Shown here: one piece after another, positions 42,919 to 54,945 of the stretch
How the letters are laid out: each line of letters opens with the position of its first letter
How positions within the stretch are numbered: position 1 is the stretch's first letter
From: Dreissena polymorpha
Taxonomy: Eukaryota; Mollusca; Bivalvia; Myida; Dreissenidae
DNA: 64,000 bases
Assembly: GCF_020536995.1 (NCBI RefSeq)
Contig: NC_068359.1
Location: forward strand, 78,218,493 to 78,282,492
Reading direction: 5' to 3'
Translations under genes and position numbers: made by a program
The notes under the pieces: generated by a model
Seen by the model: only the letters and a program-made list of their open reading frames with translations
What the model was told of the DNA's origin: nothing
Database searches by the model: none

Positions 42919-45900
42919 CTAGAAAAGAACGAGAGGTGCAATGTACTGACATACAGTTCTTCATTTGACGTAGTTATTTAATATATAGAAGTATAAGCAA
43001 GTAGAATCTGACACGAATTGATAGTTAATAACATATCATATAAAACTAGCTCAGGATTTTTTTTGCGATGACAGTCAATTTCTTGGACTATTAAAATACA
43101 TTATGATCAAAGCCGACAACGTGAACAGATCTGCTATCTAGCAAACTCTATTATACGAAAACAACTTATTTTGTGAACGAAATCGAGTTTTTGTTGAATA
43201 TTTATACAATTTCATAAATGATTAAAATTCCTTTGTTTATTTTGACGTGCTGGTAATACGACCACAAATTAAGACATGAAATTCTTAAAACAGAATCAAT
43301 GAATGTCATCTTAGATTGGCAATATCAAAATAATTCATTTCAGACACGGTAAACAAGAACACGAATTACGATATGATACTAAGCTAATTACTTGATGAAT
43401 ACGTCACTTCATATGCGGGGTATTCAATACTACCTGACAGGCGTCCTTGCCCTCAGCTGCGGCGCAAATAAGAGAGTCCGCGACGGTGAAATTCTCATAG
43501 CTGTATTCATACGGAAGTAGACTGTAGCTGTCGGCGCAGACGGAATTCGGCACGATCTGAACACTTGCATGGTGAGGCATTTCCACGCCCATGCCCGCCC
43601 CTGAAAAACATCGCCGCTCCGGGTGTAGTATTGGTAGAGACAAACAACAGTATAAATTCTTTTCCGCGCTCTTGTCTTTCTAACGGGTACGAAGAATATC
43701 TTGGCAAATAAAGATGGACAGTTTACTAATGTTTGGTTTGCAACATGGAATCATTACTGAATACAAATATAAGGACTATTTTTTCTGTCGGGAAATAATA
43801 AAGTATATCTAAACTTAAAATGGTTTGTTCTATTTTCAATAACTGGTATTTAGTCATTAGAAATAAAAGTCTACCATGCTCCAAGTCTCCCCAACCCACT
43901 GTGACGCAGTGGCTGTGATCGGGCGCGGTGTAGTCGGGCTCGATACAGATGGTGTTCAAGTACTCGGACAAGTCAGCTGGCCTACTCAACTTTAGTAGAG
44001 CGATATCATAGAGCATGTGATCGTCCGACGAAACTATAATAGAAAGACGCCGTATTTTTAAGACACAAATAATGCCATTGATATATCCACATATTAGCGT
44101 GTGAAACAACGGCGTTTGCATTGACAACCTTGTGGAAACTAATGGAATTGATACTGACTTACGTTTGTTAGATAGGCGTGGACACTACGAAGCGAGTGGT
44201 GATAATTTTAATCGACACAAACAGGAGTGTAAAGCATTGGTGTGGACACTGACAAATGAATGATACATTGGAGTTGTGTGGTACACTGATCTGGATACTA
44301 TTGGCCATTTGATAAATTGGAATTGAAACTGACAAGAATGTAAGACATTTGTGTAATTTTCAATTAACGTTAATCTCAATTAACACGAATGTATGTCAAA
44401 TAAAATGTAATGCACGCTAGAACATGTCTTCACTTGAGTATCGCACACGTGTCTATGTCAACTGTGATCAAATCGGCCTGGTCACTGATAACCGTATGAT
44501 ATAATGCCGATGACGCTGACGGGCGTGTAAAACATCGTTGTGTACACTGGAACTCGTGTGAGTAATTGGAGTGGGCGTTTAATGAAATGGGATTGAACAC
44601 ATTCAATCATGCGACAACTTATCGAGTATGATACAGTTTAACTGACATTTGCAGGTGCACTTAAGAGATACAATTGAGTTTAGGTGTGATGCGTGTAAAT
44701 TGGAATTATTAACATGCGTATGCAAGCGATCACTTAAAAGATCTAAGATCAAATAATAGTAACGAAAGAGTATAATAAAGGAGCAGCAACTTACGCAAGT
44801 ACTTGGGGTGTGGGACAACCTTGTCCAAGGTGTGCTTCTGCTCGGTGCCTTCCTCTCGATACTGAACGTGCTCCCCGAGCACAATGCGCCAGATGCTTGT
44901 GTCCGACTAGTCAAGCCAACTAAAACTGTGGATATGATCGTAATTTTAATCACATATAAACATTTAAAATGGTGGCATTATTGTTGTGCTAAATTCGAGT
45001 GCAGTTACTATGCCAAAAGTAATACTGTACAAGTATTCAGGTTAATATTCGAAAAGAAATATGTCAATCTCCCAAATTAATGCAACAAAAGGTATTAAAA
45101 CAAAAAGTATTTTACTGTTCCTGGTAGGTTTGGAAATCCTGTACAATAGTTTCCAAAATCGGACCTCCAGGAAGCTTTTTTTTAAGACGGCGTCACAATT
45201 CACCGCCAAAACCTATTAATGGTATTACCTTGGTGAATATTCACTCAGATTTGATGATTCTGGTGTCTATACCAAGGTTTTGGGGGTCGAATTACTCATT
45301 AAGATAAAAAAAAAGTACAAAGAAATTCTACATGAAGTACCACAAGTGCATAACAAATGATTCAAACGTGATGCTAATTAAGTAAGTCAGTCATTGTAAG
45401 GTAAGTCAAATATCTAATTCAACACAGAACTGCTATGCGACAAACGGTTCATTGTGATTTGACTAAATATGGTTCTAACACTATGACCTGGTTTTAGTCG
45501 ACAGAAGAGACTTATAAACCTCGTTGAGAAAACATTTTAACACTCTAAAACCAGATGTTGCACTGGAACAAACTCACTTTTCCAGACAGCACATTTTATT
45601 TAAGTATTGTTAGATTCTTACTACATTGCTCTATTTGTGTCTTAGCATACGTTTCTTGTAAGAGATTTAGCATGTGCTTTATAAAGTTACCTCCCTTGAT
45701 GATAACTACAACATTTGTATACATTGAAAAAACAACTCAGACACAATTGGTTAGCATGGCAAGAATGTTGATCGAGACGGATCGTACTTGATGTTGGTTA
45801 TTGAAGTTGCGGGCAGTGTCCGATTGCTATCCGTCTTTGCCGTAGCTTGGCATTTCAATTACCTGCGATCTGCTAAGTAGTATGTAGCAAAGGCAAAAAG

Positions 45901-48900
45901 TGGAGGAAATGCACCCATATGTTTATCAAACGTTTATGGATGGTTTGAAAATTGTTTATTGAAGCAATCCGTGCTTGGGTGGGCTAAGCAGTGATCTTGG
46001 CATTAAGCAAACATTGATGAGGTCTCTAAAAAGCACAGATAGTTTGACTCGTGGCAGGGGGATGACCGAGAAAATGCAAAACATTGGGACCTTATATGCA
46101 CCTGTAACGTCCGAAGACATATAATTAACCCATTTATGCCTAGCGTCTAGAAAAAAGGAATTGGCAAACAACGTAGACCCAGATGAGACGCCGCATGATG
46201 CGGCGCCTCATCTGGGTCTGCGCTATTTGCTTTAAGGAATTTATGTAAGACATATTATAAATATATAAATAAATGTACAAGACATCCCTAATTTTGGAAA
46301 TAAATTGATCTAATTTAGAAGGATGGGAGAGTCCACTAGGCATAAATGGGTTTTACTTGAGTAATCATTCAGAGACATATGTTGTCACATCGCGCGTACA
46401 ATATGTAGTCTTGTTTTATTTTCTTGTTTCACTTAAACCTATGGCGAATTTAGCACAAGAAAAAATAAAATCTTTAAACCACACGGCATAATTAACTACC
46501 ATACACTATCCTTGTTTGGAGACTGGCATATGGTATTTCGATAAAACTAAATGCAATAATCCATGAGTTAATTGAGATGTATACATTGATATTTGCCATG
46601 GAATGTGCACGTAAACTTTGGGCTAGAAGTACACGTTTTGTGTACAACACGCGATCTTAAAATGGTGGTGAAATGTGGCAAATTATTTCTAAACTTCTAC
46701 GTGATGAAGGTGGTCTGAACAAAATTTATTATTATTCAAACGATGATCATCACGACATTTAACAATGGCCATATAAATGATGAAATTAGACTCCTGACAA
46801 GCTGAATAAAGGCCATATTTTGTCTTTGACTTATATGTGTGGTATTCGCCTTTGAGATTTAAACTTGTTGCGCACATGTTAATAATTTATGGACAGATAT
46901 TCAATAATAATGTTAATAAAATTTAAAATAAATAGTGTCCGGGAAATCCGTATAAAACCTAATTTTTAAAGCCAGATAAAAATGGGCTGCGCTCACACGT
47001 CTTTTCACGTGGTAAACCATGAAATAAATTTACTCTAACAAATGAATAATGAAATTGAACTCAATTGAACTCACACGAAGCAGTGCGCGGCGGTGAGTAG
47101 CCACTGTGGGTGAATAAGTGTCGCTCCACACGTATGCGACGTGATGTTCTCCCCATACGCATAGTGTATTGATGCCAACCACGGCCACTCACCCTGAAGT
47201 AACGCCGAGCCGCCTACAACGCGCTTCTTAGCGTCGTTTTCCTCTATGTAGGTATTGCCACAGGAGTCGACGGGTTCTTACAAAGATTTACGTGTACATT
47301 GAAAATACATCAATGGATTGCTTTCCATATATGCATCATTTTATTTCAACAAAGTAACTTCTGATAAAAATCCCGGTGAAAATTTTATTTTGTTACGAAT
47401 AGCAAAAATCCAAATTAGTCAGGCGAACATTGGTCTTATTCCATATGCGACCAATGCAGTTGCAGTGCGGACCAGCCTATGCATTTATACAGGCTGGTCA
47501 GAAATTACCCCGTCCGCTATAAAATTACGCAAGGTTTGCGGTCTCATAAGCAGATAGGATATTCCCCGGCAAGAATATGTAGGCTGGTCTTAAGCTACGC
47601 TGGAAAAAGACCTATTTTCGTATGACGCGACACAAGAATGAAACACGGCTTTAAACGGTTTTAATTTTTAACAAAAACGAAAATATGTTTTCTGTTTAAC
47701 GTAATCAAAAGGCATTTAGAAAACAATATCAAATTAATCAATTACTTCGTAGTTTAAAAATACAGTTACTTACCGTGCGCCGCCAAGGCATCTGAAATCA
47801 AACATATAACGGATCAAAGCTTCTGTTAATTTAATATGTGTTAAACAGATACGTACGTCTTATTTGTTAACATATTGCAATTATTTGTTAACATATTGCA
47901 ATTTACTTATAAAACAATGATGATGCCAGACATACCTAAACCATAATTACTCGATGCATTAATCGTATTTGTTGATGTGTTGATTTCGATTTAATTGCTA
48001 ATTTCAAGAGTGTTCAAAGAATACGACGGAACGAAACCATCTACAACGTTTTATTAAGTATGAATAAACGACATTTTATAAATTATATTGTTAATGTTGG
48101 TTATTTAAATGGGGCCTCTAAATGTAATCACGACCTCAATAGAACATTAAGCGTATTTACGTCATTTCACAACATTTCTTTTATACTTTTAACCCTTTAC
48201 CACTTTTATATACGTATTTCGACGCATTTGTAGGCCCTTATAAAGTTTATTTTTTTAAGAACTTTCTTACTAGATTCAAGTTTTAAAGGCTTCGTTTTCA
48301 ACCTTGAGATACTGACTCGCAGGCTGTTCTGGTTTTATGCTGTTTGAACATAGCCATTTACACTTTGCATCTGAGTGGTAAAGGTTTAAAACCAAAACCA
48401 CCGAGGAGTTTAAAAGTATTTTAAAACACTGTATCGACTTATTAATTGAAACTGAAAAAAATTAAAAGCATGAGATTACTTAAATAATAATTTCCTCATT
48501 TTATCGCCTTTTATCATCTTACACGCCATGCATATATTTAAATCGCACTTTCAAAACATGCTATAAATAATAAGTAACACGTACTACAGCCTTCGAATGT
48601 CACTTGATACCCTTCAGTTTTCATGGCTACCAATGGATTCCCCGCTTTCGGATTTCTGCCCTCATCGTCGTGCCCGGTCTCCCAGCGACTGAGCACGGCA
48701 ATACACTGGGAGCGGATAGGGAAACCTGGTCCCTCTAACACGAGCGAGCTTTCACCGTACGGAATCTCAAAGTCCTGACATAAAACATAATATCGTATTT
48801 AGTATAAGACCACCTGCATATGTTCTACTTAGTCAAAGTTTTAGTGTCCTTCTTTATTACGCATCACTATCTACGACGCCGTTTTTCCAGATCTTAGGGT

Positions 48901-51689
48901 GATCAATTAATAGTTAAGCGTGACCCCGGAAAGCTTTATTCCACCAACCACACCCCTTGAAATTTATCAAAGCTTATTATTCATCCCCTGGTCTCTAAGC
49001 GCAAGTATAAACCTGAAACTAATATGTTCATGCCAATAATTACTTTCTGATAATTATAATCACTGTGTGCCATTAAATGGGACGTTTAGTGCACTTAAGT
49101 CACACCATGTGGCATATCGTCTACCTTCGGCAGGTCGTTCTCCTTCACGAACTGACCCATTTCGTAGTTGCAAGCCCTGGCATAGGCCACCTTAAACGCG
49201 GGCGTCTGTTCGGTAGCTGGAGCGGTCAGGGTGATTCGCATTGACGTGATGACCTTCTCCTTGTCAAACACGAACTTCCGGATCTCGGGGCTGGGACACT
49301 CTGTAGAACTTGGCGTGATGGAGCCCTTGCAATTGTCAGGAGCTGTCACCACCAGGATATATTATAAAAGTGTATGCTCTTGCACGTGGAAATGATATGA
49401 ACAGATAACGCTTTGTTATCGACATACTGGCTGATATCAAATAGCATTGGTTCCGTTTAAGGCGTGTATCACGAACAAAACCCTGGAATATTTTAATGAC
49501 TGAGATAAGATGGCTAATAAGTCATCGTTGGTAATAGTTGTTCCGGTAGGAAAGTATTCACTGACCAAGTGGTCAAATTGTTGTGTTGTTTTTAATTTTC
49601 TACTTCATACATGCAAATTCATTATAGAAGAGTTTTGTGTCAGAGTTTTACACAACTGCAGCACATATGTTGCATCCATTTAACAAGTGCAAGCTATATT
49701 CCTGATTTATCATTTATCTAAGATATTACTGAAAATAAGTACATGTTACCCGTAATTACTGTAAAAATATGAATGTCACGAGAGTAATAAAATGATAATT
49801 ATAGATTATTACAGAACACCAAATTACTGTTGTATATTTTTATTGTGAGTTCACTTTTGCCAAAAAGCCTCCAAATTTCGTTAATTGCAAAATATTCTTG
49901 TTTAAAGAACAGCACATCATGTTTGTGGCACCAATGTACTTACAGCAGCCGAGCAGTTCAAATCTCATGGCAGTGTTTTCTCCGATACGTTTTGTCGGCA
50001 CGATGCGCACGCATCTAGCGTTGAACACGCGATCGAACATCACCGTCGTTGAAGTATTAGAGTCCTTATTCCGTAATATTCCTGTGGATACATGGATGAA
50101 CGAAAGATTTATGACTATGTATTAATTTGTTTGATTTCAGATAGACGTTTGTAGAAGATATAAAATCCCGCCCCTCAACGCCATATTATGATGTCAGCCT
50201 TCTCTTAGCATAATTATGTAGATGACATATTTATATCGTGTTTTCAATACACTTATGTCGGAACTATGTAATTAGATTTATGACACATACAACATCAATA
50301 AATAATACTAATCGTGTTCAATTACTATAGAAGAAAACGAAAACATAATACAGTATGACAATGCAAGATCAGCGAAAATGTTGAAATTACGTTTGTTATG
50401 CAATACACGTTCGATTCTCTATTCAGTTCTGTTCGCGAGCAAGTAGGTTTTCGGATACCAGAAAAAGCAAACAACATTTTGACAATAATAAACTCATGTT
50501 ATACAGTGCATACAAAATGCTTCAAAATTAGCATATGCAATTAAAACTAATGCGTTTCGAACAAAAAGTCTCCGTAATGGATGTGATTATATGGTGTCTA
50601 ATTAGACAAAAAAGTCATTAAAAAATCTTTCCCCGGTATTGTTATTTTTTAATCTTTTACAGTAAAGCAGTTTGTCAGTGCATTCATTTTTAATAACCGG
50701 TTTAAGAACACTGCACACATGTGTATGAGAATGGCGTTTATTCAAGTGACTAAAACTTTATAAGTCCTTACATTCTGAATTTTGTGTTATCTTTTATAGT
50801 TATATATCGAACAAACAAAAACTTTAAGGGCACTAGTCATATTACGAATATGTTTAATTAAAGTAAAGTAATATTATGTTTACAGACAATTATAGTTTTG
50901 TGGTTAAATCTGTCCCGCTGTCATACAAAAATGTTTGTTTTTTAAATCATCGACTGTTTTTTTCATGTTTTATTAGTAGGTTACACATAGACGCTAAACA
51001 TTTGATCAACTGTGTATGGCCCGACATTACAAAGCATTCCATTTTACCTTACAGTTAAATGCGCACTTTACAAAGTTACGTAAATTGTCCTGTCTTTTTT
51101 TAAAAGAATTATTTTCAATTTAAAAATAAGTGTCACCTGATCATCGCCGTGTCTGTCAGTGACATTGGCGAATGTGATGCAGTCTATGCTGTACGCCACC
51201 CGGAAGAGCGTAACCCGGAACTCTAAATGCGAACTGTCGTGGGTAACAATGCCGGATATCAACGCAGTCTCTTTCAATTCTACCTAAAATATAGAGGATC
51301 AGAACACCAATGGATATCTAAAGAATAAGATTCTCTACCCTTTTTGTAGACATCTGGTATCAGAAAGAAATCGTCAGGTGCGATCGACCAGAGTGACGTT
51401 AGATTGCACGATTCATAGTATTGCTTATGTGCTATGTAATACCATCGGTTCGCTACTATAGAAAGCTTATAATAGTTTAAACATATAATTAGATGCAGCA
51501 ACCCACTTGAAAGTAAGACTGTGCCCCAAAGGAGATTATTTGTGGCTCCGTTTCGTCACTTTTTTCGTCGGTGATGGTGAAGCCCATCTGAATATCAATA
51601 GAGACCCTTTTGCTTTCCAGGTGCTCGCTGCACGTCACTTCCGAATTTGAGGCATCTTCCCGTCTTTGTCGTTTTACCCCATCAACGGC
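42821..51689 (-). CDS. Discoidin-discoidin-trypsin protease (gene 1), damaged last exon
   Basis: Eleven exons on the minus strand with matching phases. Exons 51507-51689, 51137-51283 and 49944-50064 form an F5/8C (discoidin) domain ending [12 protein letters not shown] and MRFELLGC. Exons 49125-49342 and 48585-48774 form a second, more distant domain of similar outline (SPDNC to VTFEGC). An 18-nt exon (47774-47791) links to the protease: activation site KKR|VVGG, LTAAHC with His, LYDIALLKL with Asp, KDACQGDSGGP with Ser and a trypsin-type Asp six residues before it. Discoidin domains bind cell surfaces or glycans, so this is likely a secreted protease targeted to a surface. The signal-peptide exon was not found. 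The last exon is 64 nt shorter than that of gene 2 and loses frame, so the substrate-pocket strand and C-terminus are gone: a pseudogene or a recently disabled copy. Confidence 0.85.
43434..43600 (-). CDS. Gene 1 exon: protease, before the Ser motif
   Basis: 167 nt, [20 protein letters not shown] to [10 protein letters not shown], phase 0 end before GTAGTA. Asp of KDACQ is the trypsin-type S1 residue. Confidence 0.93.
43875..44033 (-). CDS. Gene 1 exon: catalytic Asp
   Basis: 159 nt, [18 protein letters not shown] to [20 protein letters not shown] holds the Asp of the triad; GWG is intact here, unlike in gene 2. Confidence 0.93.
44166..44600. repeat. Degenerate intronic minisatellite (gene 1)
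   Basis: Loose repeats of ATTGGAGTGGACACTGACA and GTGTGWNACAT-type words, about 35-50 bp apart. The paralogous intron of gene 2 has the same kind of block at 61200-61740. Confidence 0.6.
44795..44925 (-). CDS. Gene 1 exon: protease loop after His
   Basis: [20 protein letters not shown] to VVPHPKYL. With the acceptor used in gene 2 (CCACAG, 44926) a TAG at 44907-44909 is in frame; with a nearer acceptor (GACTAG, first base 44906) and the alternative donor of the exon before, the frame is open. Confidence 0.8.
46129..46350. mobile_element. TTAA/CCC-type MITE with internal palindrome
   Basis: 222 bp, ends CCCATTTATGCCTAG / CTAGGCATAAATGGG, TTAA on the left (46125-46128), TTTT on the right where TTAA would be expected. 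A 43-bp near-perfect palindrome at 46176-46218 (GACCCAGATGAGACGCCGCA..) marks one side. In an intron of gene 1, absent from the matching intron of gene 2. Confidence 0.85.
47075..47276 (-). CDS. Gene 1 exon: propeptide, activation site and catalytic His
   Basis: 202 nt, [19 protein letters not shown] then [15 protein letters not shown] and [13 protein letters not shown]. Cys of VDSC probably pairs with the catalytic domain. Donor either TTCGT|GTGAGT (as in gene 2) or TTC|GTGTGA. Confidence 0.92.
47440..47640. repeat. Dispersed repeat with CCAGCCT/AGGCTGG hairpins
   Basis: GACCAGCCT and AGGCTGGTC face each other across about 12 bases near 47473-47502, with a further AGGCTGGTC at 47580. Looks like a common short interspersed repeat; family not known to me. 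Confidence 0.4.
47774..47791 (-). CDS. Gene 1 microexon (18 nt)
   Basis: Between TTTCAG and GTAAGT; keeps phase 1 to phase 1 and adds NALAAH between the second discoidin-like domain and the protease propeptide. Supported only by splice sites and frame. Confidence 0.6.
48193..48385. mobile_element. TTAA/CCC-type MITE (193 bp)
   Basis: Ends CCCTTTACCACT / AGTGGTAAAGG (last G now T), TTAA at 48189-48192 and 48386-48389. Lies in the intron between the second discoidin-like domain and the microexon of gene 1. Confidence 0.85.
48585..48774 (-). CDS. Gene 1 exon: second discoidin-like domain, second part
   Basis: 190 nt, [20 protein letters not shown] to GYQVTFEGC, ends at phase 1 before GTACGT. 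Confidence 0.82.
49125..49342 (-). CDS. Gene 1 exon: second discoidin-like domain, first part
   Basis: 218 nt, [20 protein letters not shown] to KENDLPK. Four Cys. Donor AAG|GTAGAC gives phase 0. Confidence 0.8.
49944..50064 (-). CDS. Gene 1 exon: first discoidin domain, C-terminal part
   Basis: 121 nt, [20 protein letters not shown] to AMRFELLGC, the classic end of F5/8C domains. Acceptor chosen at AATAAG|GAC because it keeps the frame; the nearer CCACAG would not. Confidence 0.85.
51137..51283 (-). CDS. Gene 1 exon: first discoidin domain, middle
   Basis: 49 codons, [18 protein letters not shown] to [16 protein letters not shown], the ITGIxTQ..FxVxYSxD pattern of F5/8C domains. Phase 0 both sides. 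Confidence 0.9.
51507..51689 (-). CDS. Gene 1 exon: first discoidin domain, N-terminal part
   Basis: 61 codons, [20 protein letters not shown] to GAQSYFQ; acceptor CGTCGCAG, donor GTGGGT, phase 0. Intron text on its 5' side resembles that of the first visible exon in gene 2. Confidence 0.8.
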
Positions 51690-51699
51690 CTGCGACGAA

Positions 51700-54416
51700 T
51701 AACATGTAGTAGAATGAATTGAGCACACATAATTGCACTGAACGACAAGCGTTTCGTTTTTGTAAATGTATAGTATTCTCAAATGTCTATGCGAATAATG
51801 TTAATCATTCCGACCTGACCCGTACGTAAATGTCCTTCAAACCTGACCATTACACATAGACCAAGAACAAATAACAGAATTCATTCATAGATAAGAAACA
51901 CACATGTATTGGTCGTGTGTTTAATGCGGAAAAAGCATCAATTCATCAAGATTTAGTTACAGGTTGCTAGACCTCTCCTTAATACAAAATTGACGTGTTT
52001 AAAAGTTAAATAAACAACGTTTATTTCCATAATATGCGCATGAAAATAACGAAAATGTCATAATGTCTATATATATACAAGTACGATATAAATAAACGTG
52101 GGGCAATCAACAACCATAAGTTGCTTGTTTATCAACGCCGGTCCTCTGAAATCCGGATGTAGACCATATTAACATCCTTCCAAATACCCTTAAACAAACG
52201 ATCAACTCGGTAATTAATTGCACCGCAGATACGAATATAGATTAGCATAATGAAGATATATTAATCTAATATTTCAGGGGTCTGGCAACAATGGCAAATT
52301 ATTTGGAAGGTATACCGCGAAGGTTACGCGTAATATACTTTATTTGCATATAATAGGTGCGATTAGTGAAAATTCACAAACATAATCTAGTATGGGTCGC
52401 ACATGTTCATCGTATTATACGTTTATACGTTATTATTTGACGCCGCACTGGAGTGCGGGGTCTATATGGAATGATAATTATGTTCTCCATCTGTAAGATT
52501 GGTTATAATTTGGGTTATGTATTTTTTAGGTCTTGTTTTTTTCCGTCCAGTGTGTTTATTTTCTTCGTCAATACGTGTGCGTGGGTCAAGGGCATCCCAC
52601 TCCACACCGTACAGCGTCTACAAGCAATATATGCATATTGAACACATTGTATACATTTTACAATCAACAGCTTGAAAATCGCAATATATAAACACTATTT
52701 GTGTTGCTAAAGAATTGGTTAAAGTGCCTTATAACAACCACGTGCACAGAGGTAACACAAGTTCCCTTTCTTTACTTTTACGCAAATCGTTGAAATACTT
52801 AATTTCGTTTAGAAAATGGCAGTGCCAGGACATGTACGATTTTGCTGTTTTAAGAATGGGTCTTGTTTTGTGCATTTGTGCAAAATAACGATTATATGGA
52901 AATTCACGTAAATTACTTGTAATCTACATGTCGTCTTTTGGCATTGATGCTGTTTCCACTTTAGTGCTTATTTTCAATCTTCCAAAGAGCATTACATGCG
53001 GGTTTTTCATATTAAAACATTAATCGATGCTAATATGACGTAGAATGTAGTAAAACTATACGTTACTCTTTACAATCGTCAGTTGCCAAATACTCGTTGG
53101 GTGTTTATTATCGACAAGAACATTGACCAATAAAACAGTTTAGTGGTATCATAAGGGAGATGATTAACATTGCGGGAATCAATAATGTAGGTAGGAACAT
53201 AAGAGTCGGAAACAAAAAGGGTGGGGCATATTTTAAACGGGTAAAATATACAAATGAATGGAAGAGTTTGTTATAGATGTTTCTTTGGAAAAGGGAACGA
53301 TCAAATATATACACCCATTACCATCGCATGCGTGTTACGCATTTATATATACTTATATACTATATTTGATAAAACCACTTGTAACGCTGTTAATAACCTA
53401 TCGTTACCAGAAACACGATGCGAATTAAATATTATTAACAACTGGCAAGTTGCCTTATTAAAAAAAATATAATAATGAAAGATATGAATGACAATTTAAC
53501 CAAGGCACCCAGTTAAATAAGGTACGCATTATTCAAACAAGTAGTCGAAGAATAAAAACATGTATTAAAGATTCTTTATTCGTTTTTTTATATGTGCTCA
53601 TTTGTTAACGTATGACTTAAACAGTCTGTGAATTGTCTTAAGTGGAACCCGTACTGTCTAAATACGATGATGGTAAGATGCAGCCCGTGCGCCTATCCGT
53701 AAACTATCTAGTTTTTGTATTCATTCGCAACAGAAAATTCACTCACAATCATCCCAGAGTGGGTCTCCGATTCAAAAAGACAACCCCTCTCTAGAATTTT
53801 TTCTATTTAACGTTACATTAGATTGATGAGTAAATTCAACAATTTCCTTTACAGGGAGCTACATTTTACCATTTATCTTTTTTGTGTTAGTACAATAAAT
53901 TTTTGTGTAAACAACAGACGGATATTTGATGGAAGTTCGCACACTTTTAAGGTCTCAGATGACATTTTATGTGTTTTGTTTAACAACATACATTAATTAT
54001 ATGTTAATACATTATGTAATTACATGTGAAGTTTAACAAAATGAGTCGGTGGTTTCTTCTTCGCATATCATCAATTATATATTGAAATATTAAAATTCGA
54101 AATTGATTTCGAAATATCGCATCGTAGTATCCAAATTTCGCACCTAAACTCACTCGTGCGCGATATAACATATATTTATACAATTCAATATATGCGTGAA
54201 ACTGAATGATTAGATAATAAATCATATTATGTCAAACAGGACAACATACCGATGGAAAGATGACAGTTTAAGCCTTAGTCCCTGCTAGCAACGTATGATA
54301 AGGAAATAATTAAAACGAAATCTACATGGGTTGCTTTTCTCGGACGCATAGCATGTCGAGACTAACCGTAGCAAGAATCGCAAATAAACAAATGGTTCAA
54401 GTATGTACTTTCACAC
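51700..54416. other. No gene recognised (upstream of gene 1)
   Basis: Should contain the missing 5' exon and promoter of gene 1. A minus-strand frame near 53108-53314 has a leader-like hydrophobic run (FLPTLLIPAMLIISLM) but no donor in a fitting phase. Confidence 0.4.
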
Positions 54417-54420
54417 TTAA

Positions 54421-54945
54421 AGGGACCGTTAACTAGATTGACGAAAAAAGAAAAGTTCCAATATACCTTTGCTTTTTTTACAATTATTAGTTTATATTGA
54501 TTCAAATATCACGACTGATATATTACATTACTTGAAAAAAGTTCATATTTTCAGTATATTCGGTAATACACTTTCGCGATGTGGAATCGAAAGTACATCG
54601 CGAAAATAGGTGACATAACGATATACACACTATAAAAAACGCAAGTAGATTGATCGTGTTATATATAAAATATATACAATTCACTACGCATGCACAATTT
54701 GCATTCCTGGGTTTACTACGTGACGATGATGATAAATCTACTTGCGTTATTTTAGTTAACTGGTAGTTACCTGGTACACATACCCAGTAAAATTTTATAA
54801 CCGAATATTCTGAAAATATGAAAACTTAACAACTTTTTCAAATAATGTTAAATACAAGTCGTGATATTTTAATCAATATAAACGAATAATTGTAAAAAAT
54901 ACGTATTTTCGAAGGTTTTTTTTGTCAATCTGGTTGACAATCCCT
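54421..54945. mobile_element. TTAA-type MITE with long inverted ends (family D)
   Basis: 525 bp. Ends AGGGACCGTTAACTAGATTG and the diverged complement; similarity of the two arms continues for about 120 bp (TTGATTMAAATATCACGACT, TATTTTCAGWATATTCGGT). A further inner pair ACGCAAGTAGATT / AATCTACTTGCGT. TTAA at 54417-54420 and 54946-54949. Confidence 0.9.
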
